Source: Agarivorans sp. Toyoura001 (GTDB taxonomy: Bacteria > Pseudomonadota > Gammaproteobacteria > Enterobacterales > Celerinatantimonadaceae). Taken from it: a stretch of 64,000 nt of DNA. The translations under genes were made by a program, and so were the position numbers. Below are positions 54,813 to 63,293 of this stretch, one piece after another (the first letter of the stretch is position 1; every line of letters begins with the position of its first letter). The stretch is taken from NCBI RefSeq assembly GCF_005405585.1, contig NZ_BJEQ01000005.1, positions 186,001 through 250,000 of the forward strand, read 5' to 3'. A model generated the notes under the pieces. That model was given only the letters and a program-made list of their open reading frames with translations, had not been told where the DNA came from and ran no database searches.

Positions 54813-56027
54813 GTGACTTCACTTAAGAATACTCGCTATCGCCAGTTTTTCCCGTCGCTAAACGGTAACAATCAACAAATTGCTTATCTTGATAGCGCCG
54901 CGTCAACTCAAGTTCCTGAACAGGTATTGTCAGAGATAGAACAATACTACCGCCAGGGCCACGCAAATGTACACCGCGCAAGCCATAGCTTTGCTCGCAA
55001 CGCGACCAACGCCTTTGAGTTGGCAAGAAAAACTATAGCAGAGTTTATAGGTGCCAAAGCGCAAAACATCATTTTTACTAGTGGCACCACCCAAGCGGTA
55101 AATCTACTCGCCGATGGATTAGCGCACCTAGTCGCTGAAGGTGACCACATTTGGTTATCGGAAATGGAGCACCATTCAAATTTAGTTCCTTGGCAACAGC
55201 TTGCTAAACGTAACAACGCCGAGCTAAAAGTCATTCCGGTATTAGAGAATGGTGATATAGACCTTGGGTATTTTCGTCAACACATCAGTAATAAATGTAA
55301 AATAGTTGCCGTTACGCATGTCTCAAACAGCATAGGCGCAATGCAGCCAATACCAGAGCTTTCTCGTATCGCTCATCAAGTAGGCGCTAAAATTGTAGTA
55401 GATGGCGCACAAGCAGTGGCTCACTTAGACATTGATGTAAACCGTTTAGGCTGTGACTACTATTTGTTTTCCGGACACAAACTATACGGACCAACCGGCA
55501 TTGGCGTGCTTTACGGTGCCGAGCAAGCGCTTGAGCAAATACAGCCAAGCGTGTTTGGCGGGGAAATGATCAGCAAGGTGTCGTTTGAGCAAAGCACTTG
55601 GAATACTCTTCCCTACCGGCTAGAAGCAGGTACTCCAAATATTATTGGTGCAATTGGTCTTGCTTCTGCGGTCCAGTTTTTGAACCAATTCCCTCTTAAA
55701 GAACGCCTTAGTGTTGAGCGCTCACTGCTCAACTATGCTTTGCAAAAACTGGAGCAGCATCCTCAGGTTGAACTGGTTGGCAAACCAATGATGCGTGTGG
55801 GCATCATTGCTTTTAATCTAAGAAATGTTCACCCACAAGACGCTGCCACGCTATTCGACCAATATAATGTCGCCTTGCGTTGCGGGCACCACTGCGCCAT
55901 GCCATTGAGCAATACTTTATCTCCGCAAGGCAGTATTCGCTTGTCGCTAGGTATTTACAGTGAGCAATCAGACATTGACCAAGCTTTAGACGCCATCAAC
56001 AAAGTTATGGAGTTATTTGATGATTAA
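54813..56027 (+). CDS. csdA: Cysteine desulfurase CsdA
   Basis: 404 residues with a GTG start at 54813; an in-frame stop lies shortly upstream, so no longer form exists. Group II cysteine desulfurase: SGTTQAVNLLA (~87-97), SEMEHHSNLVPWQ (~115-127), PLP-lysine in SGHKLYGPTGIG (~218-229) and the catalytic Cys in LRCGHHCAMPL (~354-364). It removes sulfur from cysteine and hands it to CsdE. Pairs with the next gene; this distinguishes it from SufS, whose suf genes are absent here. Confidence 0.9.
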   Translation: MTSLKNTRYRQFFPSLNGNNQQIAYLDSAASTQVPEQVLSEIEQYYRQGHANVHRASHSFARNATNAFELARKTIAEFIGAKAQNIIFTSGTTQAVNLLADGLAHLVAEGDHIWLSEMEHHSNLVPWQQLAKRNNAELKVIPVLENGDIDLGYFRQHISNKCKIVAVTHVSNSIGAMQPIPELSRIAHQVGAKIVVDGAQAVAHLDIDVNRLGCDYYLFSGHKLYGPTGIGVLYGAEQALEQIQPSVFGGEMISKVSFEQSTWNTLPYRLEAGTPNIIGAIGLASAVQFLNQFPLKERLSVERSLLNYALQKLEQHPQVELVGKPMMRVGIIAFNLRNVHPQDAATLFDQYNVALRCGHHCAMPLSNTLSPQGSIRLSLGIYSEQSDIDQALDAINKVMELFDD

Positions 56028-56415
56028 CACTCCACAAATAGAACTTGATTTAGAGGCCATAACACTACGTTTCGCAGACTGTGGCGCATGGGAAGAACGC
56101 TACCGACAGCTATTACTATTAGCCAAACAACTTAAACCCATGGATGTTTCGTTGAAAATAGAAGAGAAGCAAGTTGAAGGCTGTGAAAGCGAAGTGTGGC
56201 TCCACCTTCACGATAATAAGCTCTATGTAGATAGCAATGCTCGCATCATAAAAGGCCTATTAGTCATTGTACTCGCTTGCTTAAACAAACCAACTAAAGA
56301 GGCTAAAGCGCTTTTTAACCATACCCTACAAGAGCTAGGTTTGGCTCACCATTTAAGTGAATCTAGAAACAATGGTATAAGCGCTATTTGGCGGGAAATA
56401 TCTAGTTTAGATTAG
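56020..56415 (+). CDS. csdE: Sulfur acceptor CsdE (SufE family)
   Basis: 131 residues from the ATG at 56020, overlapping csdA by eight bases. SufE/CsdE fold with the acceptor cysteine in VEGCESEVWL (~52-61, Cys55). It takes persulfide from CsdA and passes it on. The csdL/tcdA gene that often follows in enterobacteria is absent. Confidence 0.93.
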   Translation: MINTPQIELDLEAITLRFADCGAWEERYRQLLLLAKQLKPMDVSLKIEEKQVEGCESEVWLHLHDNKLYVDSNARIIKGLLVIVLACLNKPTKEAKALFNHTLQELGLAHHLSESRNNGISAIWREISSLD

Positions 56416-56418
56416 AGC

Positions 56419-56664
56419 TCACTCTTCACTAGGGATAGTGTAAGTACGACGTTTTTTGGTTTTAATCACTACCTGCGATTTAGGACCACCTTCTTCCATT
56501 ACTGCGCGGTACTCACTGCGCGGTACAGATTTAGCGACGGGAGTGACTGGTTTTGCAGCGGCAGGCGGACGGCTAGTTACCGTATATGTAAAGCCGCAAT
56601 CGCGACATGCCATGAGTGCTGGTTTATGGCCGCCACAAGATGGGCATTTTTGATTAGAGCTCAC
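56419..56664 (-). CDS. Small zinc-ribbon protein
   Basis: 81 residues from a GTG at 56664. Two CXXC pairs (CPSC at ~7-10, CRDC at ~20-23) make a zinc ribbon; a Pro/Ala/Val-rich linker and a basic tail (KTKKRRTYTIPSEE) follow. Convergent with csdE, three bases apart, so the 3' ends overlap in transcription. Function unknown; binding to RNA, DNA or a protein is possible. Confidence 0.7.
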   Translation of the reverse strand: MSSNQKCPSCGGHKPALMACRDCGFTYTVTSRPPAAAKPVTPVAKSVPRSEYRAVMEEGGPKSQVVIKTKKRRTYTIPSEE

Positions 56665-56804
56665 TACTCATTCCTATACAAACAAGGGGTAAAAGACATA
56701 ATTACTAAGTGTATTTGATCATCTCGGATTAATCACAACAATTTAAACAATTAATGATCTAGCCAGTGATTTACCATCGCCGACCGGTAACAATTATAAC
56801 AGCT

Positions 56805-57692
56805 TTACTCATCAATGCGGGTTAGCTGTTCAATAAACCACTCGCCTGCAGGGCCAATTGCTTGGCTCCACACCACTTCTATCGGCCATTCAAAGTCATC
56901 AATAATGAAATCACGTTCTAATTCCACCAGTTGATTACTTTCAAGTAACTCTTTCGCCAAAGGCTCTGGAAACAAGCCAAAACCAACACCACTTAAAAGC
57001 AACTGCTTGAATTGATACATTCTAGAACAGTTCACCACTTGCGAGCTTAAGCGCACAGACTCGGCCATCTCGTCACTAATAAAGTTTGAAACTGCAGGCG
57101 TTATCTGAATATGTGACAACAAATCTTGCACCGATAAAGCATGTTTAACCTGGGCTAAGGGGTGATTAGGCGCACATACGCACAGCCATTTAATTCGGCC
57201 TATGAGGATACTCTCAACTCCTCTGCGAGGAATTAATTCTGCAGGAGTAATCAGAATGTCGGCTGCGGTATCAATACCAAAATTACTTGAGTCAAACTCA
57301 TCGACATCGATAATATTTAGGGTTAGTTGGGGAAACTTCGCCATTAAGCTTTTAATTTTTTCGCTGTAAATCGGGAAAAAGCTATAGCCCGATACTCCGA
57401 TAGTAAGCTTGTCTTCCACACCATCTAAGTAAGACTGTGCTTTTTGCTCCATCGCGCGTAAACGCGGTAAAATTTCTAAAGCTTGTACATACAAGCTTTT
57501 CCCCACATCCGACAAAGTAGGTGCTTGCCCTGACACACGATTAAACAAGCGAACGCCTAAATCTAACTCCATATTTTGAATAACTTGGCTTACTGCCGAC
57601 GGGCTCACTCCAAGTTTTCGCGCCGCAGCTGAAAACGAACGTGTTTCTGCAACTGTGACCAAATAAATCAAACGTTCAGGAGTAATGTGCAT
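56805..57692 (-). CDS. LysR-family transcriptional regulator
   Basis: 295 residues. HTH at the N-terminus (RSFSAAARKLGVSPSAVSQVIQNMELDLGVRLFNR, ~18-52) and a LysR substrate-binding domain. Target unknown. The neighbouring upstream gene on the same strand (57772) is separated by 79 bp; possibly unrelated. Confidence 0.9.
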   Translation of the reverse strand: MHITPERLIYLVTVAETRSFSAAARKLGVSPSAVSQVIQNMELDLGVRLFNRVSGQAPTLSDVGKSLYVQALEILPRLRAMEQKAQSYLDGVEDKLTIGVSGYSFFPIYSEKIKSLMAKFPQLTLNIIDVDEFDSSNFGIDTAADILITPAELIPRRGVESILIGRIKWLCVCAPNHPLAQVKHALSVQDLLSHIQITPAVSNFISDEMAESVRLSSQVVNCSRMYQFKQLLLSGVGFGLFPEPLAKELLESNQLVELERDFIIDDFEWPIEVVWSQAIGPAGEWFIEQLTRIDE

Positions 57693-57771
57693 GCGGTACC
57701 TATCAGGGTATTGATTTTATTAGTTAAACTGTAGCACTGACCACCATGGTTTCCTACCCACAGCGTGGAGA

Positions 57772-58212
57772 TTAACGTACCGTTTGACTATAAAACTCAC
57801 TAATATATTTACCGCCTTTAATATTTGCTATCACCCTAAGCTTGTAACTATCCCCTTGGTTTGGGATAAAACGTCGTAGTTGAGTCTCACTTTGCCAATA
57901 ATAAGGACTGTCGCTCATGCCTAGCGGATAAGCAGTAGCTTCGTTAGAACTGTCCACTAAAAACAACGTGGCACTGTCGAGCGGGAAAGTGGAATTTACA
58001 ATGGTGGTGCCCATTTCATCGCTAATGTTTAACTGAAACTCACCAGATTCGAGAATACATTTTTGATTAATAATGTCGCAATGTCCAAAAGTACTCAGTT
58101 GGTAAATTCGGTCTTTGTCTGCGTCATGCTCTAAGTAAATGTCGGATGCAATGTAACCACCAACCGCCAAAAAAGGCATTACTAATAAAGCCAACTTGGT
58201 ATGTCTATTCAT
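57772..58212 (-). CDS. Hypothetical membrane-anchored periplasmic protein
   Basis: 146 residues. One N-terminal hydrophobic segment (LALLVMPFLAVGGYIASDIYL, ~7-27) anchors or exports a beta-rich domain with two cysteines (HCDIINQKC, ~44-52), which could form a disulfide. Pattern resembles small periplasmic FixH-like or YtkA-like proteins, but not firmly. Role unknown. Confidence 0.65.
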   Translation of the reverse strand: MNRHTKLALLVMPFLAVGGYIASDIYLEHDADKDRIYQLSTFGHCDIINQKCILESGEFQLNISDEMGTTIVNSTFPLDSATLFLVDSSNEATAYPLGMSDSPYYWQSETQLRRFIPNQGDSYKLRVIANIKGGKYISEFYSQTVR

Positions 58213-58300
58213 CCTTACTACTTCCTGTATTCGATTATTTAGTTCTCTTTACCTAATAGGCAGCGCTTTGAATAGTAACAACTTTTGCAAATACTATTAC

Positions 58301-58330
58301 AAAAAAAGGCCCCCACTAGGGAGCCTTTTG
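58301..58330 (-). terminator. Terminator of the symporter-DUF4212 operon
   Basis: Minus-strand stem AAAAGGC-TCCC / GGGG-GCCTTTT followed by seven Ts, 27 bp past the symporter stop. Confidence 0.9.
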
Positions 58331-58357
58331 CTTACTAGGGATTAGATTCATTCAAAA

Positions 58358-60094
58358 TTAATGGTCGTGAGCAGCTCCCGCACCATGCGGAACGCGGAAG
58401 TTATCTACCATGTCTTGAATATGCTGAGGCGCTGGCCCTGTTACTTTACATACAGCAAAGGCAACAGCGAAGTTCACTAAGGCACCCACTACACCAAAGG
58501 CGTTTGGAGAAATACCTAAGAACCAGTTTGGTCCCATATCACCCAAGAATGACGTGCCAGGGATAAACATAATGCCCTTATGCTGGAATACATACAGCAT
58601 AGTTACACCGATACCTGAACACATACCAGCTACAGCCGCAGTGCCACTCATTTTCTTAGCAAAAATACCCATCATCAATGCCGGGAAGATAGAGGATGCA
58701 GCAAGACCAAAGGCCAAGGCTACAGTACCTGCGGCAAAGCCAGGCGGATTTAAACCGAGATAACCGGATACCAAAATGGCCAAGGTCATCACTATTCGCC
58801 CAGCTAACAGTTCATTTTTATCCGAGAGATTAGGTGTAAGCACCCCTTTCATCAAATCATGAGATATCGAGGACGAAATAGCCAACAACAAGCCCGCTGC
58901 TGTAGACAATGCTGCGGCTAAGCCACCAGCAGCCACCAAGGCAATTACCCAGTTAGGTAGGTTAGCAATAGCTGGGTTAGCCAATACCATAATGTCTCGG
59001 TCTACTTTCACCATTTCATTGGTTTCTTTATCCGCAACATATTGGATCTTGCCATCGCCGTTTTTATCTTCGTATTGAAGTAGGCCAGTTTTTTCCCAAT
59101 CTTTAAACCACTGAGGACGCTCGTTGTAAACCAGGTTATCACCGGCACTTGGAACAATAGTATTCATTAAGTTAAAACGAGCCATAGCACCTACCGCAGG
59201 AGCAACGGTGTACAGCAAGGCAATAAATACTAAGGCATAACCCGCTGAAGAACGCGCAGCTTGTACCGTAGGAACAGTGAAGAAGCGCATAATTACGTGA
59301 GGTAAGCCTGCAGTACCAATCATCAACGACATGGTGTAAGCAAACATATTAAGTGTGCCACCCAAGTTATCGGTGGTGTATTCCTTAAAGCCTAAATCGG
59401 TAACTACCATATCCAGCTTGTCTAGCAGATATACACCACTGCCATCGGCCAAGGTACTACCCAAGCCAATTTGAGGGATCGGGTTACCGGTAAGTTGCAA
59501 TGAAATAAACACAGCAGGAATTGTGTAAGCAAAGATAAGTACACAATATTGGGCAATTTGGGTATAGGTAATTCCTTTCATGCCGCCTAGTACTGCGTAA
59601 ACCCAAACAACAAACATACCTATGTATAGGCCCATGTCGTACTCAACTTCTAAGAAGCGAGAGAAGGCAACACCTACACCTTTCATTTGGCCAATAATAT
59701 AAGTAAGAGATGCAATGATTAAACACAGCACCGCAACTATACGCGCACCTTTTGAGTAATATCTGTCGGAAATAAACTCAGGGACGGTAAACTTACCGTG
59801 TTTGCGCATATACGGGGCGAGTAACATGGCCAATAGAACGTAGCCACCTGTCCAGCCCATTAGAAAAACAGAACCACCATATCCAAGGAAGGCAATTAAT
59901 CCCGCCATAGAGATGAACGAAGCTGCACTCATCCAGTCAGCACCAATTGCCATACCGTTTTGAATAGGTGTAACCCCCCCACCAGCCACATAAAAGTCAC
60001 TAGTAGAAGACGCACGTGCCCACCAAGCAATAGCAAAATACAAACCAAACGAACCGAATACAGCGATGTATGTATAGAGTTTTAACTCGTCCAT
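58358..60094 (-). CDS. Sodium:solute symporter (DUF4212-associated, ActP-like)
   Basis: 578 residues, about 13 membrane segments. SSS family motifs: NGMAIGADWMSAASFISMAG (~46-65), GYVLLAMLLAPYMRKHG and ALVAAGGLAAALSTAAGLLLAISSS. A His-rich C-terminus (HGAGAAHDH) is notable. It has the same Ca2+-loop-like EDKNGDGKI (~352-360) as the paralogue at 44803. Its start abuts the DUF4212 stop, so the two are coupled and probably form one transporter for a carboxylate such as acetate. Confidence 0.92.
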   Translation of the reverse strand: MDELKLYTYIAVFGSFGLYFAIAWWARASSTSDFYVAGGGVTPIQNGMAIGADWMSAASFISMAGLIAFLGYGGSVFLMGWTGGYVLLAMLLAPYMRKHGKFTVPEFISDRYYSKGARIVAVLCLIIASLTYIIGQMKGVGVAFSRFLEVEYDMGLYIGMFVVWVYAVLGGMKGITYTQIAQYCVLIFAYTIPAVFISLQLTGNPIPQIGLGSTLADGSGVYLLDKLDMVVTDLGFKEYTTDNLGGTLNMFAYTMSLMIGTAGLPHVIMRFFTVPTVQAARSSAGYALVFIALLYTVAPAVGAMARFNLMNTIVPSAGDNLVYNERPQWFKDWEKTGLLQYEDKNGDGKIQYVADKETNEMVKVDRDIMVLANPAIANLPNWVIALVAAGGLAAALSTAAGLLLAISSSISHDLMKGVLTPNLSDKNELLAGRIVMTLAILVSGYLGLNPPGFAAGTVALAFGLAASSIFPALMMGIFAKKMSGTAAVAGMCSGIGVTMLYVFQHKGIMFIPGTSFLGDMGPNWFLGISPNAFGVVGALVNFAVAFAVCKVTGPAPQHIQDMVDNFRVPHGAGAAHDH

Positions 60095-60346
60095 CTAAGA
60101 CTCCTCAACATGGTATTTTTTATCGAGCTTGTTCATTTTGACGGTATACCAAAATATTAAAGCTACGAAGGTGTAAATTGAGCCCTGTTGTGCAAACCAG
60201 AAACCTAACTTGTAACCACCTAATCGAATTTCATTTAGCGGCTCTACTAATAGCAAACCAAAACCAAATGAAACCACGAACCATATGACGAGACAGGTAA
60301 ATATTAGACGCAAGTTTTCTTGCCAATATGTAGTCTGTTCTTCCAT
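60095..60346 (-). CDS. DUF4212 small transporter subunit
   Basis: 83 residues from the ATG at 60346, with GGAGA upstream; the longer frame has no ribosome site. Two membrane helices (about 17-37 and 50-70) with WQENLRL at the start and FWFAQQGSIYTFV, as in the small partner of VC_2705-like symporters. It directly precedes the symporter gene. Confidence 0.9.
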   Translation of the reverse strand: MEEQTTYWQENLRLIFTCLVIWFVVSFGFGLLLVEPLNEIRLGGYKLGFWFAQQGSIYTFVALIFWYTVKMNKLDKKYHVEES

Positions 60347-60714
60347 GATATTTCTCCAAGCAGATCGCAAAGGATACTGCAGTGTTATGGTATTAAGAAT
60401 GTAACCAAAATGTTAACGGCCGAACAAATCATTGAGTTTTTATCTGCAGCTACTCAGATAGATACACATATAAACTCAATTCAAGCCTATCGAAGTAAAA
60501 GTTAACAAACGATTAACAGGCTAGGTATTAATCTTTAGTCTAAACCCAAGTGATATAGGCAAAAACTGAGATCTAGGCTATAAAAATAAGTGGAATTATT
60601 TTGAGGGATAAGCTGAACACCAAACCACTTCAGCTATGTGGGTGAAAAATCATTGGAGAAGAAGAATAAAGCCTGAGGACTCAGGCTTACAAATGTAAAT
60701 ATTTTGTAATCAAA
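60347..60714. other. Intergenic, no gene seen
   Basis: Promoter region of the DUF4212-symporter operon plus the 3' end of the next gene. A hairpin at 60669-60688 is listed separately. A short frame around 60410-60503 has no ribosome site and no family match. Confidence 0.4.
60669..60688 (-). terminator. Hairpin downstream of the 60715 gene
   Basis: Stem AAGCCTGAG / CTCAGGCTT with a two-base GA centre, followed on the minus strand by TTATTCTTC. Confidence 0.65.
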
Positions 60715-60987
60715 CTATACGCAAAAATCTACATCAGAGATATCGATAGGGTTATCTTCAGAAGAAATTTCCGCATAACTATCATCAGCAAAAGACAGCT
60801 CTTGGCCATCATCTAGCACGATAAAGTAAGAAAGGTTAACGGGGTTAATCCGTAATTCACCGTAAAGAAAACACCCGCTGTGAAACAACACCGTGGTATT
60901 AGGTTTAGAAAAAAACATAGCGCTTATTCTAGGGCCAAAGTTAACCAAAGCAATAATCACCAGAAAAGACACCGTTAACCACTTCAT
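60715..60987 (-). CDS. Hypothetical small membrane-anchored protein
   Basis: 90 residues from the ATG at 60987 (GAG seven bases upstream); a TTG two codons earlier is less likely. One N-terminal hydrophobic segment (LTVSFLVIIALVNFG, ~4-18) then a small acidic domain with two or three cysteines (SGCFLYGEL, DVDFCV). No family recognised. Lies between the symporter operon and the porin gene, same strand. Confidence 0.6.
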   Translation of the reverse strand: MKWLTVSFLVIIALVNFGPRISAMFFSKPNTTVLFHSGCFLYGELRINPVNLSYFIVLDDGQELSFADDSYAEISSEDNPIDISDVDFCV

Positions 60988-61054
60988 TTTCAATCTCTAA
61001 CTAAAAAGAAGCAATTGTATCAGCTTTTACAAATGAAGCGTGTTGACCCAGATT

Positions 61055-61082
61055 AAAAAGCGGCGCTAGCTGACCTAGCGCC
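61055..61082 (-). terminator. Terminator of the porin gene
   Basis: Minus-strand stem GGCGCTAG / CTAGCGCC with a short loop, followed by GCTTTTT, 12 bp past the stop. Confidence 0.88.
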
Positions 61083-61093
61083 TTAACGTTTAG

Positions 61094-62152
61094 CTAGAAG
61101 TAGTAACGCGCTTGAATCGACATTTCATCTTGCTTTTTGTCAGCGCCTGCTGCGTCTTTATTTTCTAAACCGAATTTGTACTCTAGTGCTAGCAATACTT
61201 GGCCTGGCTTCCAACCCACACCCGCCGCGGCGTAACTTAACTCGCCTTGGCTACCACTGGTTTTATCCTCTAAACCGTTATAACCGGCATATACGTGATA
61301 GAGACCACCATCGATTTTGTAGAAACCTATTAGCTCTACACCATTAGCTTTATCGGCTAAGGTACTAAACTTCCGACTCAGGTTTTCATACTCACCGTAG
61401 GAACCGGCCACATAAAACATATCGTCTTCGTACACCGCACCCGCTAACCAAGATTTGGCTTTATCTTGATCAGCAGCACCTACGTAACCTGTTTTAGTGT
61501 TGTCATATCCATTCGCCGCGTACGCAGCACCAAAGGACAAGCCAAAATCAAAATCATACTTACCGCTAATTTGATAGCCATAATCCCGAGCACTATCATC
61601 TTTTTCAAATTGATATTGAGCGGCTATACCAAAACCACCAAATGACTTGCGATAAACAATCGCTTCGTCGGCACGACCCATACCAGATTCATCGCCACCG
61701 TTACGACCGTCATAGGTGCCAGAGGCATCACCACCAAACTTCCAGAATTGATCGGTCCATACTGCAATGTCGTAATAAGCAGACCATTGCTTACCAACCC
61801 GCAATTCTCCAAAGCCATCGTTATTAAAGTAGATGTTACCTAAACGATTACTAAACAGAGGGTCACTAGCACTAGAGCCTTCTGTAGGGTTAAACCCCCA
61901 CTCTAGCTGAGCACCCGCTATCCAGTTCATGACCATTTCATGCTCAAAGGCAAACCGGATCCGTGAGGTCTTATTTTGTAGTTCAAACGAGCTGTCTTTA
62001 TTAGCCCCATCTCCGTATCCCGCCTGATAAAAGGCTTCTATACCTAGATAGCCACCTATGCTGACGTTTGTTTTACCATTTTCATAAATAGTAGCGGCTG
62101 AGACGCTACTTGCCATCGCACTAAGTACGAGCCCTGCAATTAACTTATTCAT
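61094..62152 (-). CDS. Gram-negative outer-membrane porin
   Basis: 352 residues from the ATG at 62152, which is five bases after AAGGAG; a GTG two codons earlier overlaps that site. Signal peptide ends at VSA-ATIYE. The mature start (TNVSIGGYLGIEAFYQ), the GNIYFNNDGFGELRVGKQWS segment and the C-terminal ...SIQARYYF ending in Phe are typical of a 16-strand general porin. The loop GGDASGTYDGRNGGDESG probably folds into the pore. Carries small polar solutes across the outer membrane; specificity unknown. Confidence 0.9.
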   Translation of the reverse strand: MNKLIAGLVLSAMASSVSAATIYENGKTNVSIGGYLGIEAFYQAGYGDGANKDSSFELQNKTSRIRFAFEHEMVMNWIAGAQLEWGFNPTEGSSASDPLFSNRLGNIYFNNDGFGELRVGKQWSAYYDIAVWTDQFWKFGGDASGTYDGRNGGDESGMGRADEAIVYRKSFGGFGIAAQYQFEKDDSARDYGYQISGKYDFDFGLSFGAAYAANGYDNTKTGYVGAADQDKAKSWLAGAVYEDDMFYVAGSYGEYENLSRKFSTLADKANGVELIGFYKIDGGLYHVYAGYNGLEDKTSGSQGELSYAAAGVGWKPGQVLLALEYKFGLENKDAAGADKKQDEMSIQARYYF

Positions 62153-62466
62153 GTTCACTCCTTGGTTTGAGCTTTCTTCATAAACTCTTCACAAATGAGG
62201 TGGGAAATTGTGCTAACAGTTAAACACCCCAAAATTTAGCGTAGTAACGAATCTTTAAATGAACAAACTGGCTGTTGTAAGAAGATAATGCTGACATTGA
62301 TAGGCTTATGAGTAACTTAGTGAAGTTTGTTAATAATCAACAAAGAATCAGTGTTTTTTAGCGTGTATGTGTTCTTTCTTGCTATTTACTTCTATTCAAG
62401 CTGGCAAAGTTTCTTGCCACCACTGAATAAATAACTACTATTCATAACCTTACTAAGGAGTATTTT
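62153..62466. promoter_or_regulatory. Divergent promoter region (porin / trmK-like)
   Basis: 314 bp without a gene between the porin (minus) and the methyltransferase (plus). It must hold both promoters. Low GC; no operator recognised. Confidence 0.4.
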
Positions 62467-63129
62467 GTGAAACTCAGCCACCGTTTAGCCTGTATCGACC
62501 AACTGATAACACACTCTTATCAAGATATTTGGGACTGCTGCTGCGACCATGGAATGCTTGGCGCACACTTAGTTCAGCGCAAGGCGGCCGAGCGTGTTCA
62601 CTTTGTAGATTGCGTCCCCAAGATCACTCAACAACTTGAGATAAAACTGGCAAAGCACCTGCCCTACTCGGCTAACTCCAACACCAGTTCGTGGCAGGTC
62701 TATTGTATGGATTCTGCTGAGGTTTCACTTAAAGATACCGCTAAGCAACTAGTAATTATCGCCGGCGTTGGTGGAGAGTTGTGTATCAGTATTTTGAAAA
62801 AGTTATTTGCCCAAAATGTCGGTAAACGCTTTGAGTTGATTTTATGCCCAGTACATCACCAGTACGAACTTCGTGAGTTTTTGCGCCAACAAAAACTGGG
62901 ATTAGTTAGCGAACATCTAGTACTTGAAAACAAACGCTATTACGAAGTTCTTCATTTTAGCACTGAAGTGTCACAAACAATAAGCCTAACCGGCAGCCAA
63001 ATGTGGCAGACCAATAACCCTGAACATCAGCAGTATTTAGAAAAAACCATCGCTCACTACCAACGTATAAGTGTTAGCCATGCTCACCCCGCATTACTGG
63101 CCTACCAAACTCTACTCAACGAATGGTAG
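62467..63129 (+). CDS. TrmK-like tRNA (adenine22-N1)-methyltransferase
   Basis: 220 residues with a GTG start at 62467, chosen by AAGGAG seven bases upstream. SAM-binding motif I region reads WDCCCDHGMLGAHLV (~22-36), corresponding to the ADIGSDHAYLP of TrmK, followed by VDCVPKI and the IAGVGGELCISIL segment (~100-112) that matches IxGMGG. TrmK methylates A22 of tRNA in Bacillus; gammaproteobacterial members are less studied. The Cys-rich motif I is unusual. Upstream of gsk on the same strand. Confidence 0.8.
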   Translation: MKLSHRLACIDQLITHSYQDIWDCCCDHGMLGAHLVQRKAAERVHFVDCVPKITQQLEIKLAKHLPYSANSNTSSWQVYCMDSAEVSLKDTAKQLVIIAGVGGELCISILKKLFAQNVGKRFELILCPVHHQYELREFLRQQKLGLVSEHLVLENKRYYEVLHFSTEVSQTISLTGSQMWQTNNPEHQQYLEKTIAHYQRISVSHAHPALLAYQTLLNEW

Positions 63130-63293
63130 TGAGAGGCCGAATCAATCACTTATATTCAATAAATAAAATATTTAAATCTCCATATAAAACAATAAGCAAC
63201 ATTTTGTATTGGGTGTGCTAGAATCGCCGCCCTTGAGTAGTGAGCCAACTACACTGCTAAAATATGACTAAATAAAAACAAGCGATCTTTTAC

